DNA of 64,000 nt. Source: UBA8752 sp040261275. Lineage in GTDB: Bacteria > Bacteroidota > Bacteroidia > Flavobacteriales_D > Sanyastnellaceae. The position numbers and the translations under genes are program-made. The notes beneath the pieces were generated by a model. That model worked only from the letters and a program-made list of their open reading frames with translations, was not told the DNA's origin and ran no database searches. Location: assembly GCA_040261275.1 (NCBI GenBank), contig JBDQOI010000006.1, positions 1 to 64,000 on the forward strand, given 5' to 3'. Shown in pieces: positions 53,206-62,234 of the stretch (the stretch's first letter is position 1; every line of letters begins with the position of its first letter).

Positions 53206-55439
53206 GCGAAGTCAAGGGAAATAGTCATTCTGTATGGCCCACAGATTGGATGAACTCGCTTCCAGTGGCCATGCTCCTGTTGGATGGAAACGAAGTCATT
53301 TTCGGCAATGACCGGGCTTTGTTCCTTTTGGGTTTGGAAGCCGACTTTTCGCCTTTTGATTGGTGTGCTGCCCGCTCATTTCAATGGCGCGACCAAGACC
53401 AATCCTACTACGAGGATCGTTGGGGCAATGTACCTGTCGGAGATCGGGTTCCCATTCGGATGGAGTTGGAGGTTGAGAGGCCTGGTGGCTCCCGATTTCA
53501 ATGTGAGGCGAGGCTGTCCCCAGCGCCTGGGGGAAAGGGGTTGTTGCAATTGGTGGACATCAGTGAGCAGAGGTTCAGACAGCAGGCGCTGCAGGACAGA
53601 GAGGCTCATTATCGTCGATTGACGGATATCGCACAGGAAGGCATTGCGTTGGTTCAAGGAGGGGTGGTGTTGGATGTCAATTCTCGTTTTCTTGTGATGA
53701 TGGGGGTGGAGCACCCGGAAGAGGTGGTGGGAGACACAGTGACACAGTTGGGTTTTCAGCGAATGGGGAACTTGGAGCCCATCGCGGGAAGCGGTGTATT
53801 CGATCGTGCGGATTGGATTCTGACCAACCGGTCTGGGGAGACTCTGCATTTGGACATCGGAAAAGGCCGGATGGAGGACGGTTCAGAGGTGTGGATGATG
53901 TACGATGTGTCGGACCGAAAGCGCATTGAGTTCGACCTGGTGCAGGAGCGAGAGCGTTTTAGGTTGCTCGTTCAGAGCTCACCGAACGGCATCGTTATTC
54001 TGGTGGATGGTTTGGTTCGGTACGCGAACCCCGTTGCGCACGACCTGTTCAGAAAGAACGAGGATGGGCTGGAGGGCTTGCAGTTTTCGGCACTGTTTCC
54101 CGTAGGTGAGGCACAGAATATTGCGCAGAAGGGGAAGGATGCGCGAAAAGGAAAGGAGGTCGGTGAGGTAGAGTTGGAATTGGATGGAGCCGGGCAGAGG
54201 GTGATGCTGAAATGGAGGCTGACCATTTTTGATGGTCAACCCGCTGTTCAAGTCAACCTATCGGACGTGACGGATCGGTATTCCCTGATGCAGGAAAGGA
54301 TCCGTGCGGAACTGGCAGAAGAGGCCAACCAGGAATTGACCCGGGAAATTGAACAGCGGACCGTAGCGGAAAGCGCCCTGAAGGAAGCAACGGCTCGATT
54401 GCGCTCCATTGTGGAGTCAGGTGAAGATTTCATCATTTGGACCGCTTCGGATCACTACTCAGTGACCAGTGGCAATGTGAATTTCATGTCTTGGCTTGCT
54501 ACGGATGGAGTGGTTCAGGAAGACCCGCAGGAGAATTCGATGGCCTTGCGGCAAGTGGTTGAAGGCAGCGCCGCGTGGAATGGTTTCGATGTGAACGACC
54601 GGTTCAGTCGCGCTTTGGGCGGCGTTCCCCAGCGGTTTGAGTGGGCGATTGAAGACCCGGAAGGCAACGGGTGCCGGTGGCTGCAATTGTTTCTCAATCC
54701 GATTGAATCCCCGGAGGATGAGCGGTCGGAAATCAGTGCCATTGCGTATGACATTACGGAACGCAAGAAAATTGATGCGCGCATCCGGGAGGCGCTAAAG
54801 GAGAAGGAGATCCTGTTGCAGGAAGTTCACCACAGGGTGAAGAACAACCTTCAGATCATTCACTCCATCCTCAATTTGCAGAAGAAGTTTGTGGATGATG
54901 ACCAAACCATCATCGGCCTTGAGGAGATACAAAACCGGGTCTCCACCATGAGCATCATTCACGAGACGCTGTATCAGAACACCGACGTATCGAGAATTGG
55001 GTTTCCCAGTTATATCACGCGCATTGCGGGGAACATCATCCAGAGTTATCGGAGTGAGACGGCAGTGGACCTGGTCACAGACCTCGATGATGTCCAAGCA
55101 CCACTGGATCAGGCCATTCCCTGTGGGTTGATATTGAATGAGTGGGTGTCGAACGCCATGAAATATGCTTTTTCGGGCAGGGAGAAGGGAACGATCACCG
55201 TTCGATTGAAGGCGGTGGACGTGCCGGATCAACCCGATTTGGAGGAGCTGCGTATTGAGGTGAACGACGACGGCGTGGGGTTGCCCGAGGGATTTGATTG
55301 GAGCACCCGGGATTCGCTTGGCTTGTACCTCGTTCAGGCCTTGAGCGAGCAGCTGGACGCTGAATTGAAGGCGGAGTCCGACGAGGGTACGCGGTTTTTG
55401 ATTAGCTTTCGCCGACCTAAAAACATGTTTGACGGATAA
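53202..55439 (+). CDS. Multi-PAS sensor histidine kinase (HisKA_2 type)
   Basis: A 745-residue soluble kinase without clear transmembrane segments. About four PAS-like domains lie near 15-120, 130-235, 248-355 and 400-525. The HisKA_2 dimerisation helix has EVHHRVKNNLQIIHSI with the phospho-accepting histidine around H544. An HATPase domain follows (LILNEWVSNAMKYAF, NDDGVGLPEG, SLGLYLVQAL). Such COG3920 kinases usually sense cytoplasmic or diffusible signals. It overlaps the MORN gene by ATGA and precedes a LytTR regulator by 59 nt, its evident partner. Confidence 0.93.
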   Translation: MSEVKGNSHSVWPTDWMNSLPVAMLLLDGNEVIFGNDRALFLLGLEADFSPFDWCAARSFQWRDQDQSYYEDRWGNVPVGDRVPIRMELEVERPGGSRFQCEARLSPAPGGKGLLQLVDISEQRFRQQALQDREAHYRRLTDIAQEGIALVQGGVVLDVNSRFLVMMGVEHPEEVVGDTVTQLGFQRMGNLEPIAGSGVFDRADWILTNRSGETLHLDIGKGRMEDGSEVWMMYDVSDRKRIEFDLVQERERFRLLVQSSPNGIVILVDGLVRYANPVAHDLFRKNEDGLEGLQFSALFPVGEAQNIAQKGKDARKGKEVGEVELELDGAGQRVMLKWRLTIFDGQPAVQVNLSDVTDRYSLMQERIRAELAEEANQELTREIEQRTVAESALKEATARLRSIVESGEDFIIWTASDHYSVTSGNVNFMSWLATDGVVQEDPQENSMALRQVVEGSAAWNGFDVNDRFSRALGGVPQRFEWAIEDPEGNGCRWLQLFLNPIESPEDERSEISAIAYDITERKKIDARIREALKEKEILLQEVHHRVKNNLQIIHSILNLQKKFVDDDQTIIGLEEIQNRVSTMSIIHETLYQNTDVSRIGFPSYITRIAGNIIQSYRSETAVDLVTDLDDVQAPLDQAIPCGLILNEWVSNAMKYAFSGREKGTITVRLKAVDVPDQPDLEELRIEVNDDGVGLPEGFDWSTRDSLGLYLVQALSEQLDAELKAESDEGTRFLISFRRPKNMFDG

Positions 55440-55498
55440 TCAGTTGCAATCCATCGAACTATTCCAACTCGGAAATTAGGTATAATCAAAACCGACTT

Positions 55499-56248
55499 AT
55501 GTCCATCAATATTCTGGTCACCGAAGACGAGAGCATCGTTCGCAAAGACATCGAGCAGACTCTCGAAAAGATTGGCTATAACGTTGTGGCCACTGCGGAC
55601 AATGGAGAAGATGCCATTGACCTCGCCATTCGACATCGTCCTGATGTCATTCTTATGGACATCATGCTCAAGGGTGACATGAACGGCATTGCCGCGGCAG
55701 AGGAGATCAAGCGAACGCTGGACGTCCCCATCATCTTCTTGACCGCCTATGCCGACCGGAGCACATTGGGTGAGGCCAAGTTGGCTGAGCCGCACGGATA
55801 TGTCTTGAAGCCCTTCAAGGACGTGGACTTGCAGACGAGCATTGAAATGGCGATGCACAAGTTTTCCAAGGAGCAGGAGGCCCGACTGGAAAACGAGTTC
55901 CTCAGAAACATGGCGGAGCACAAGGAGACCGCCGAGTATTTGTTCGTCAAGAACCGCAGCCGCTTGATGAAAATCGACCACAACGACCTTCTTTTCATCG
56001 AGGCCCTCAAGGATTATGTTGTGGTGCATACTCCAGAGCAGAGTTACACCATCCACAGTACGATGAAGGACGTGGAGAATAAGTTGAATGAGCGCCGCTT
56101 CATGCGTGTGCACAGGAGCTACATCGTGAACCTCGACGCCATCCACAGTATCAAGTACTCCATGATTCAGGTCAGAGACATGGAGAAGGAAATCCCCATT
56201 GGGGGCAGTTACAAGGACCTGTTGGCGAGTCGAATCAACTTGCTTTGA
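55499..56248 (+). CDS. LytTR-family response regulator
   Basis: A 249-residue regulator. The receiver domain covers 1-120, with acidic E9/D10/E11, phospho-acceptor D54 in VILMDIML, FLTAYAD and the conserved lysine in YVLKPF. After a linker helix comes the LytTR DNA-binding domain at about 150-245 (LLFIEALKDYVVVHT, FMRVHRSYIVNLDAI). It is the likely phosphorylation target of the upstream kinase. A strong hairpin terminator follows 33 nt after the stop, ending the MORN-kinase-regulator unit. Confidence 0.94.
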   Translation: MSINILVTEDESIVRKDIEQTLEKIGYNVVATADNGEDAIDLAIRHRPDVILMDIMLKGDMNGIAAAEEIKRTLDVPIIFLTAYADRSTLGEAKLAEPHGYVLKPFKDVDLQTSIEMAMHKFSKEQEARLENEFLRNMAEHKETAEYLFVKNRSRLMKIDHNDLLFIEALKDYVVVHTPEQSYTIHSTMKDVENKLNERRFMRVHRSYIVNLDAIHSIKYSMIQVRDMEKEIPIGGSYKDLLASRINLL

Positions 56249-56281
56249 GGAAGTTCGCAGAGAAGCAGACAAAAAAGAAAA

Positions 56282-56308
56282 CCCCGGAGTTGGTCTCCGG
56301 GGTTTTTT
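56282..56308 (+). terminator. Rho-independent terminator
   Basis: Perfect 8-bp stem CCCCGGAG/CTCCGGGG with loop TTGGT, followed by six T and preceded by an A-rich run. It can work in both directions, between the LytTR regulator (+) and tRNA-Asn (-). Confidence 0.9.
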
Positions 56309-56311
56309 CTG

Positions 56312-56385
56312 CTCCCCCACCTGGACTCGAACCAGGGACCTACTGATTAACAGTCAGTCGCTCTAACCAGCTGAGCTATAGGGGA
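56312..56385 (-). tRNA. tRNA-Asn (GTT)
   Basis: Minus-strand cloverleaf: acceptor TCCCCTA/TGGGGGA, anticodon stem CTGA/TCAG region with loop CTGTTAA (anticodon GTT), T arm CCTGG/CCAGG, discriminator G and no encoded CCA. The shared terminator lies 3 nt beyond its 3' end. Confidence 0.95.
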
Positions 56386-56413
56386 ATGCTCAACCCTTTT
56401 TTCAAAGGGTGGG

Positions 56414-56445
56414 CAAAGATACGCCGTTTCAATCATCATTGCAAC
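56414..56445 (-). promoter_or_regulatory. Promoter of tRNA-Asn
   Basis: On the minus strand GTTG, a 20-nt spacer, then TATCTTTG (56421-56414), 28 nt before the tRNA 5' end. Good fit to the Bacteroidota -33/-7 arrangement. Confidence 0.55.
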
Positions 56446-56471
56446 GAAGGCGTCTACCTAATGTCGTCCTG

Positions 56472-56479
56472 TATCTTTG
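56472..56479 (+). promoter_or_regulatory. -7-like box of the PfkB kinase gene
   Basis: TATCTTTG, 17 nt before ATG 56497; exact match to TAnnTTTG. It favours that start over the open codons further upstream. Confidence 0.5.
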
Positions 56480-56496
56480 TGCTTCAACCCGATAAG

Positions 56497-57483
56497 ATGT
56501 CATTTGATTCTTCTTCCGTGCTTGTGGTCGGCACAGTAGCCTTTGATTCCATTCGTACGCCATTCGGTCATCGCGAGCGCATCGTAGGAGGCGCCGGAAC
56601 CTACATCGGATGGTCGGCCAGCCGACTGGGTGTCAGTGCTGGTTTGGTTAGCGTTGTGGGTGATGACTTTCCCGAACCCGAGCTGGAGGCCATGCGGGCA
56701 GCCGGGATGAAAATGGGCGGGGTGGAATGCAAGACGGGAGAGAAAAGTTTTTTCTGGTCAGGGTCCTACCACATGGATATGAACGGAAGGGACACACTTG
56801 AAACAGAGCTCAATGTGCTCGCTGACTTTCAGCCGGTCATTCCCGAGTCTTGGAAGCAGGCGAAATGGGTGATGCTGGGCAACATTGATCCCGGTTTGCA
56901 GGCGTCTGTGCTGGATCAGTTGGACGGCAATCCGGAGCTGGTGGTGTTGGACACCATGAACTTCTGGATGGACATCGCCATGGACGGACTCAAGGCGGTG
57001 ATTGAGCGAGTGGATGTTTTGACCATTAACGATGAGGAGGCGCGTCAGTTGTCGGGTGAACGGAGCCTTGTGAAGGCCGCTCGGGTGATTTTGGATATGG
57101 GTCCCCAGTATTTGATCATTAAAAAGGGAGAGCACGGCGCTCTGTTGTTCCACCTGGGTAAGGAGGGTTTGGAGTATTTCTTTTGCCCCGCCCTTCCTTT
57201 GGAAGAGGTGGTGGACCCGACCGGTGCGGGAGACACGTTCGCTGGAGGCTTCATTGGCCACTTGGCATCGCTGGGAAGGACGGATTTTGAAGCCATGAAG
57301 GAAGCGGTGGTGATGGGCAGTGCCTTGGCGAGCTTCACTTGTGAATCCTTCGGAACGGAGGGGATTCGAAAAGTGGACAGCACAGCATTGGACTCCAGGC
57401 TTCTTCAGTTCCGCTCCATGACGGATTGGAGGGCACAGGCGTTGCAACAGCCTGTTGCCGGAGCAGCCGAACTTAAAGGTTGA
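56497..57483 (+). CDS. PfkB-family carbohydrate kinase
   Basis: A 328-residue ribokinase-fold sugar or nucleoside kinase. It has the early GGAGTYIGWSASRLG substrate-binding block, INDEEARQLSG, and the C-terminal signature DPTGAGDTFAGGFIGHLAS with the catalytic aspartate. Substrate cannot be read from motifs; relatives in Bacteroidota are annotated simply as sugar kinases. Upstream codons back to 56386 overlap the promoters and tRNA leader and are rejected. Its 3' end overlaps the convergent M23 gene by 11 nt. Confidence 0.88.
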   Translation: MSFDSSSVLVVGTVAFDSIRTPFGHRERIVGGAGTYIGWSASRLGVSAGLVSVVGDDFPEPELEAMRAAGMKMGGVECKTGEKSFFWSGSYHMDMNGRDTLETELNVLADFQPVIPESWKQAKWVMLGNIDPGLQASVLDQLDGNPELVVLDTMNFWMDIAMDGLKAVIERVDVLTINDEEARQLSGERSLVKAARVILDMGPQYLIIKKGEHGALLFHLGKEGLEYFFCPALPLEEVVDPTGAGDTFAGGFIGHLASLGRTDFEAMKEAVVMGSALASFTCESFGTEGIRKVDSTALDSRLLQFRSMTDWRAQALQQPVAGAAELKG

Positions 57484-58330
57484 GGCGGAGCGTGGGGTCA
57501 ATGGGCACTCCGCCCTCCCACCATTCGAAATGGAGGTGCGGCCCGGTGCTGTGGTCCCCGGAATTTCCGATGATGGCGATAACATCGCCCGCTTGAACCC
57601 GATCGCCTGGTTTGACTTCAATACGGCTGTTGTGCATGTAGGTCGTCAGTTTGCTGCCCTCGTGTTGAAGGATGACGGTGTGGCCCCCATTTGCTGTAAA
57701 ACCCGAAAACACGACGGTCCCGCCCCCCACGGCTTTGACGGGACTGTCTTCCGGCGCGACAAGGTCTACGCCCCAATGTCCCAGGGTTGGGTCCCAGGGT
57801 GCTGAAATGCGCCCGTCCACCGGGGATTGCCACACGCCCGCATGTTGCAGCCCTCCGGTGCGCCCGATGGAGAAGGCATCTTCTTGGGCGACGTCATCGC
57901 GCAACCGGTCCAGGGATGGACTGTAGGTGGGTTCGGTATCGGAGTTTGCTCCGGTCTTTTCGGTGGGGGTTTGAACGGTGCTTTCATCGGGAATCACGCG
58001 ACCTTCCAAAACGGCCATCATGTTCTCGATATATCGCTGCTGTCTTTGGAGCTCGCGGGAAAGCGAATCGGTCATTTCCCAAGCCTCCACTTGCATTTTC
58101 CTGGTTTCCGTGGACAGGTATCCGGGCACGATCCATTCTCGGGCAGGCGTCAGTGCGGTGAAGGCATAGGTCAAACCGATGATGGCGAGTACCGAAGCCA
58201 GGGCCAACCAACGCAGTTGGCCCGGCTTGACCCGAAGGGCCCACTTCTCCTCGAACGTAACCTCCTCCTGAAGAATCAGGCGGTAATGATTGCGGGGGCG
58301 CACATCTTGAGGCCGGCGATTGCGTTTCAT
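57473..58330 (-). CDS. Membrane-anchored M23-family peptidase
   Basis: A 285-residue protein with a cytoplasmic basic N-terminus (MKRNRRPQDVRPRNHYR), one membrane helix (about 43-62; LALASVLAIIGLTYAF), a periplasmic coiled linker and a LytM domain. Zinc-site motifs are complete: GHWGVDLVAPED, TTYMHNS and TGPHLHFEWW. This contrasts with the HVC variant at 8433-9734. Expected peptidoglycan endopeptidase or activator of cell-wall hydrolases. ATG 58330 is chosen so that the basic N-terminus precedes the helix. Divergent from sprE. Confidence 0.9.
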   Translation of the reverse strand: MKRNRRPQDVRPRNHYRLILQEEVTFEEKWALRVKPGQLRWLALASVLAIIGLTYAFTALTPAREWIVPGYLSTETRKMQVEAWEMTDSLSRELQRQQRYIENMMAVLEGRVIPDESTVQTPTEKTGANSDTEPTYSPSLDRLRDDVAQEDAFSIGRTGGLQHAGVWQSPVDGRISAPWDPTLGHWGVDLVAPEDSPVKAVGGGTVVFSGFTANGGHTVILQHEGSKLTTYMHNSRIEVKPGDRVQAGDVIAIIGNSGDHSTGPHLHFEWWEGGVPIDPTLRLNL

Positions 58331-58399
58331 CAGGGTCAAAGATGGCAGAGAACAGACCAAGCTGAGTGGTATTTTGCCAACGGGGCGCTCCTATTGCAA

Positions 58400-58407
58400 T
58401 ATTTTCG
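58400..58407 (+). promoter_or_regulatory. -7-like box of sprE
   Basis: TATTTTCG, 35 nt before ATG 58443; a TTTG lies 23 nt upstream of it, slightly wide for the -33 element. Confidence 0.4.
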
Positions 58408-58442
58408 CGCCTTCGTAGTTCGCAGGTTGTACTCTGCACATC

Positions 58443-61145
58443 ATGCATCGATCCTTTCAAAAACACAGACCCATCAGGTCGGGGTGGCTTAGTTTGAGCT
58501 GTTGGGGTGTGTTGACCGTGCTTTTGGTCACACTGTGGGCCGGCTGTACCACCCAAAGGGACGGCAGGGCCTATCGGGCTTATCACAATACGACCTCTCG
58601 ATTTAATGGCTTCCATTTTGCGCGCTTGGCGATGGAAGAGGCAGATCAGAAGTTGGCAGAAACGCACGACGAGGACTGGGACGAGGTGATTCCGCTTTTT
58701 TTGTACGGAACGGAGGATCAGGCGGATTTCCTGTACCCGTTGATGGAGAGGGCGATTGAGAAATGTTCCCGGGTGGTCGAGCGCCATGCCATGACGCCCC
58801 CTTCAAGCCTGAAGAAGGATTTCAAGCGGCCCCAACTGAATCGGTGGATTGACGACAACTATACCATCATCGGAAAGGGGCATTTCTACAAGGGGGACTT
58901 CATCATGGCGGAGGAGGTGTTCAAGTACCTCCAGCGGAAACACAAGGAGCCCGACAGTCAGGTGGCAGCGGGAGCTTGGTTGGCCCGGACGTACATGGCA
59001 ATGGAGAACATGCCGAAGGCCAATTCCGCTTTGTTGAAGGCCGTAGGCGAAAGGGATGCTTCGGATGAATTGAGGGCAGATGCCTTTTTGGTCCAAGCGG
59101 AATTCCAACTGGGCCAAGACAATTTTGAGGAGGCGATGGCGTCGATTGACCGCGCCATTCCACTGATCAAAAAGAAGCGGGATCGGGCGCGACCCCTGTT
59201 CGTCTTGGCGCAGCTGAAGCAGCGTTATGGTCGGAAGAAGGAAGCCATTGATTTGTTCGAGGAGGTGGTCAAGTTGCGCACGCTCTATGTGATGGAGTTT
59301 CAGGCGCGGATGCAACAGGCGCTGGCGTATGACCGACGCGGAGGAAGGAGCGAGGAGATCCGTGAGATTTTCTTCGACATGTTGGATGACGACAAGAACG
59401 AGGACTATCGCGATCAGATTTTTTATGCGTTGGCCCAGGTCGAGTTGGAAGAGCTGAACAGGGAGGAGGGAATGGACTATCTCCGGGACGCCCTGGCAGA
59501 GGACTCCGGTAACCGTCGACCCCGAATGAAGAGTTTCCTGGCTTTGGCTGACCTGCACTTGGAGGTACGTGAATACGAGCTTGCTCAGGCTTATTACGAC
59601 AGCACGCTGGCGAACATGGATGAAGACCATCCTCGCTATGCGGAGGTGAGAAACAATGCGCGCAGCCTCACGGAGTTGGTGGAGCAATTGATCATTATCG
59701 TTCGGAACGACAGTTTGCGCGAATTGTGTGACCTGGATGATGATGAGCGCTACGCCCGGTTGGAAGACATCATTGAAGACCTGCGTTTGGCGCAAGAGGA
59801 GGAAGAGGCCGAAGCGGAACGAATGGCGGAAGAGGCACTTCAGGCCAGTTTGAACGGCCCGGGGAGTGCCACGGCCTTCTGGCCCTACAACCCCAGGCTG
59901 CGCACATCGGGCCAATCCTATTTCATGGACCGTTGGGGAGACCGTCCCCTGGAGGACGATTGGCGAAGGAGCAGAAGGATGGCTTCGGGATTCAGTACCA
60001 TTGAGAACGTGGCCGATGACATGGCATCCGGTGATTTGCTTGCCGCCGGCGGTGAGTTGCCTACACCGGAAGAATTGATGGAAGGGCTGCCCTGTGAGGA
60101 GGAGGACCGCGTCGCCGCCGATGTCGAGACGGCGACGGCGGTTTACCAGAGCGGGGTGATTTACAAGGAGAAACTCGAGGATGCGGACAACGCCATTGAA
60201 GCTTGGGTCGACTTGGTTGACAGATATGAGGAAAGCGCGGAGCATCCATTGGCACATTACCAGTTGTATCGCACCTACCTGTTTCTCGAGGAAACGGAGA
60301 ACTACACGAACCCGTTCTGCGGAACCTGCAACTCCCAATATTGGGCGGACCAGATTTCACTGCGTTATCCCGACAGTGAATGGGCCAAGCTGGTGGACGA
60401 CCCGGATTTTGTGGACTTTGAGGAGCAGCGACGGTTGGATGAATTGGCGGCTTACGAAGCCCATGTGATTCGATACTATGCCCAGAAGGACTACCAGGAA
60501 ATCCTGACGGAAATCAACACCACGTTGGATACGGTTGCGGACCACACCCAGGAATGTCCTTACCGCTTTCTCAGGGCCCAGTGCATCGGTTGGTTGGACG
60601 GGCGAGTCCGCGGAAGGGAGAATTACATCGAGGCATTGAACCAGGTCGTAGCTACTTGCGATTCGACGGAACAAGGGATGGCGGCCCGTGAAATTCTGGC
60701 GGGGCTCGGTGCTGGGAAGGAAGAGGAAAAGAAGGCGGATGCTGTGCCCACTTTGCCGGACTGGGGGAACTACAAGGACAACCCCGTGCTCGACCACTAC
60801 CTGGGGGTCATCATTCCCGTAGAGGATGGAGGTGCAGAAGAAGCAAAGGCAGCATTGTCGGACTTCAACAGGCAGTATTTCGCGAGCGCCAATCTGAAGG
60901 TAACGAGCAACCTATTGGATCGGGAGAATCAATTGGTTCTGGTGAAGGAGTTCGTGCGCAAGGACCGCGCCATGGATTATTTCAATGTGCTGACCGCCAA
61001 CAGGGAAAGCATGATTGACTTCAATACCAGCGGTTACAAGGTGTTTGTGATTCACACCGAGAACTACGTAGAGCTTTTTAAGGGCAAGAATGTGGACGGT
61101 TACCTGATGTTCTTCGACCAATATTACCTTCGGGGCGCACGATAA
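58443..61145 (+). CDS. sprE: T9SS/gliding lipoprotein SprE (PorW), TPR repeats
   Basis: A 900-residue lipoprotein (LWAGC, C35) with tandem TPR-like helical repeats from about 120 to 480 (FYKGDFIMAEEVFKYLQRK, AWLARTYMAMENMPKANSAL). An acidic coiled stretch follows (LAQEEEEAEAERMAEEAL), then a C-terminal part with more TPRs. Length, lipobox, repeats and the SRFNGFHFA opening fit SprE/PorW, needed for type IX secretion and gliding. It precedes a bactofilin and the atp operon, an order I recall for flavobacterial sprE. It is the only core-type T9SS factor in the window apart from the PorP/SprF proteins. Confidence 0.85.
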   Translation: MHRSFQKHRPIRSGWLSLSCWGVLTVLLVTLWAGCTTQRDGRAYRAYHNTTSRFNGFHFARLAMEEADQKLAETHDEDWDEVIPLFLYGTEDQADFLYPLMERAIEKCSRVVERHAMTPPSSLKKDFKRPQLNRWIDDNYTIIGKGHFYKGDFIMAEEVFKYLQRKHKEPDSQVAAGAWLARTYMAMENMPKANSALLKAVGERDASDELRADAFLVQAEFQLGQDNFEEAMASIDRAIPLIKKKRDRARPLFVLAQLKQRYGRKKEAIDLFEEVVKLRTLYVMEFQARMQQALAYDRRGGRSEEIREIFFDMLDDDKNEDYRDQIFYALAQVELEELNREEGMDYLRDALAEDSGNRRPRMKSFLALADLHLEVREYELAQAYYDSTLANMDEDHPRYAEVRNNARSLTELVEQLIIIVRNDSLRELCDLDDDERYARLEDIIEDLRLAQEEEEAEAERMAEEALQASLNGPGSATAFWPYNPRLRTSGQSYFMDRWGDRPLEDDWRRSRRMASGFSTIENVADDMASGDLLAAGGELPTPEELMEGLPCEEEDRVAADVETATAVYQSGVIYKEKLEDADNAIEAWVDLVDRYEESAEHPLAHYQLYRTYLFLEETENYTNPFCGTCNSQYWADQISLRYPDSEWAKLVDDPDFVDFEEQRRLDELAAYEAHVIRYYAQKDYQEILTEINTTLDTVADHTQECPYRFLRAQCIGWLDGRVRGRENYIEALNQVVATCDSTEQGMAAREILAGLGAGKEEEKKADAVPTLPDWGNYKDNPVLDHYLGVIIPVEDGGAEEAKAALSDFNRQYFASANLKVTSNLLDRENQLVLVKEFVRKDRAMDYFNVLTANRESMIDFNTSGYKVFVIHTENYVELFKGKNVDGYLMFFDQYYLRGAR

Positions 61146-61172
61146 GCCGATCGGGCGACTAGAATTTGGACC

Positions 61173-61607
61173 ATGGCTAGAAATCGGACCCAGGACGTTT
61201 CATTTGAGCAAGGCATCAATCGCATTGTGGAGGGGACCCATATGGAGGGCAGCATCCGAAGCGAGGGCAGCATTCGCATTGATGGCTCGTTCAAGGGGGA
61301 TATCCATACTGCGGGCAGGCTGGTAATCGGCAAGAGCGGCAAGGTAGAAGGACGCGTGGACTGCATGGATTGTGAGTCGGAAGGGCTCGTGCTCGGGGTG
61401 TTGCGCGTGGCGGGGTTGCTTAGCCTCAAGGCATCCAGTAGGGTAGACGGTGAGATCCAATACGGGCGCATGGCGGTGGAAGCCGGGGCACAAATTGTAG
61501 GCACGTGCCGTTTGGATGCTGAACCCGAGATGCAGGTGGCCTCTTCGGACCGCAAGGAATCCCGTGCAGCAAGTGCAGCAGAAGGAACCCTCCAACAGTC
61601 GGCCTGA
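61173..61607 (+). CDS. Bactofilin (polymer-forming cytoskeletal protein)
   Basis: A 144-residue protein whose core (about 20-115) is a right-handed beta-helix of short repeats: GSIRSEGSIRIDGSFKGDI, GRLVIGKSGKVEGRVDC, and SLKASSRVDGEIQYGRM. It has flexible ends and no membrane segment, as in bactofilins, which polymerise without nucleotide and scaffold envelope proteins. It lies 27 nt after sprE and overlaps atpZ by 35 nt if atpZ starts at 61573. Confidence 0.92.
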   Translation: MARNRTQDVSFEQGINRIVEGTHMEGSIRSEGSIRIDGSFKGDIHTAGRLVIGKSGKVEGRVDCMDCESEGLVLGVLRVAGLLSLKASSRVDGEIQYGRMAVEAGAQIVGTCRLDAEPEMQVASSDRKESRAASAAEGTLQQSA

Positions 61608-61797
61608 GGGCGGCGCGAACATCATGCGTCACATGGGGTTGGTGACGACCCTTGCGGCGGGCATCGGTGGCGGCGCCTGGTTGGGATACCGTTGGGACCA
61701 GGCATCGGGCCACGAGGTAGCTTGGGGAACGGCGTTGTGCGCCTTGCTGGGTATGGCGGCATCATTTACATCGGTATTCAGAAGCTTGTCGAAATGA
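61573..61797 (+). CDS. AtpZ/AtpI-type small membrane protein
   Basis: A 74-residue protein with two transmembrane helices (GLVTTLAAGIGGGAWLGYRWD and VAWGTALCALLGMAASFTSVF). The AtpZ pattern is visible, including the WLGYRWD motif between helices. These proteins aid assembly or magnesium/calcium handling of Fo. GTG 61573 gives the family length but overlaps bactofilin; ATG 61624 would leave 57 residues. Its stop overlaps the next start as ATGA. Confidence 0.72.
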   Translation: MQQKEPSNSRPEGGANIMRHMGLVTTLAAGIGGGAWLGYRWDQASGHEVAWGTALCALLGMAASFTSVFRSLSK

Positions 61798-62174
61798 AAT
61801 TCATGGTACTGGTGGTCTTGACAGCGTTGGGGGCACTACTGCTCATTCATACGCTGACCCCTCCTTTGATGACGGATGCGGTACGCAACCCCTTGACGGG
61901 AGTGGTTGTGGTCTTGATGGTGGTCACGTTGATTTTGGAGCGTTGGATGAGGCCAAGGGAGGGCGCAAGTCCGGGAAGTCACATTCGAAAAGTCACCGGC
62001 GTCACAACGGTCAAGATGTTTCTAATGCTTGGTGTCGTGCTGGCTTACTTGATGGGGAAATACCCTGATCCGAGGGTGTTCGGCGTGGCCGCCTACCTCA
62101 TTTATCTGGCTTTTACGGGACTTCTCGTCGCGGAATCCATGCGCCATGCCGTGCCACCCACGGACCCGCGTTGA
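61794..62174 (+). CDS. ATP-synthase-operon membrane protein (AtpI-like, uncharacterised)
   Basis: A 126-residue protein with four predicted membrane helices (FMVLVVLTALGALLLIHTL, NPLTGVVVVLMVVTLILE, TTVKMFLMLGVVLAYLMG and VFGVAAYLIYLAFTGLLVA). Flavobacterial atp operons commonly have a gene of this size and topology between atpZ and atpB, without an assigned function. It overlaps atpZ by ATGA. atpB follows after 84 nt with its own possible promoter. Confidence 0.75.
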   Translation: MKFMVLVVLTALGALLLIHTLTPPLMTDAVRNPLTGVVVVLMVVTLILERWMRPREGASPGSHIRKVTGVTTVKMFLMLGVVLAYLMGKYPDPRVFGVAAYLIYLAFTGLLVAESMRHAVPPTDPR

Positions 62175-62226
62175 AACTTCTTTGCGCCTGTTGCCTTGCA
62201 GAGTCAGGAGGAAGGAAATCGGATAC

Positions 62227-62234
62227 TATCTTCG
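62227..62234 (+). promoter_or_regulatory. -7-like box of atpB
   Basis: TATCTTCG, 24 nt before ATG 62259; suggests a promoter internal to the atp cluster. Confidence 0.4.
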
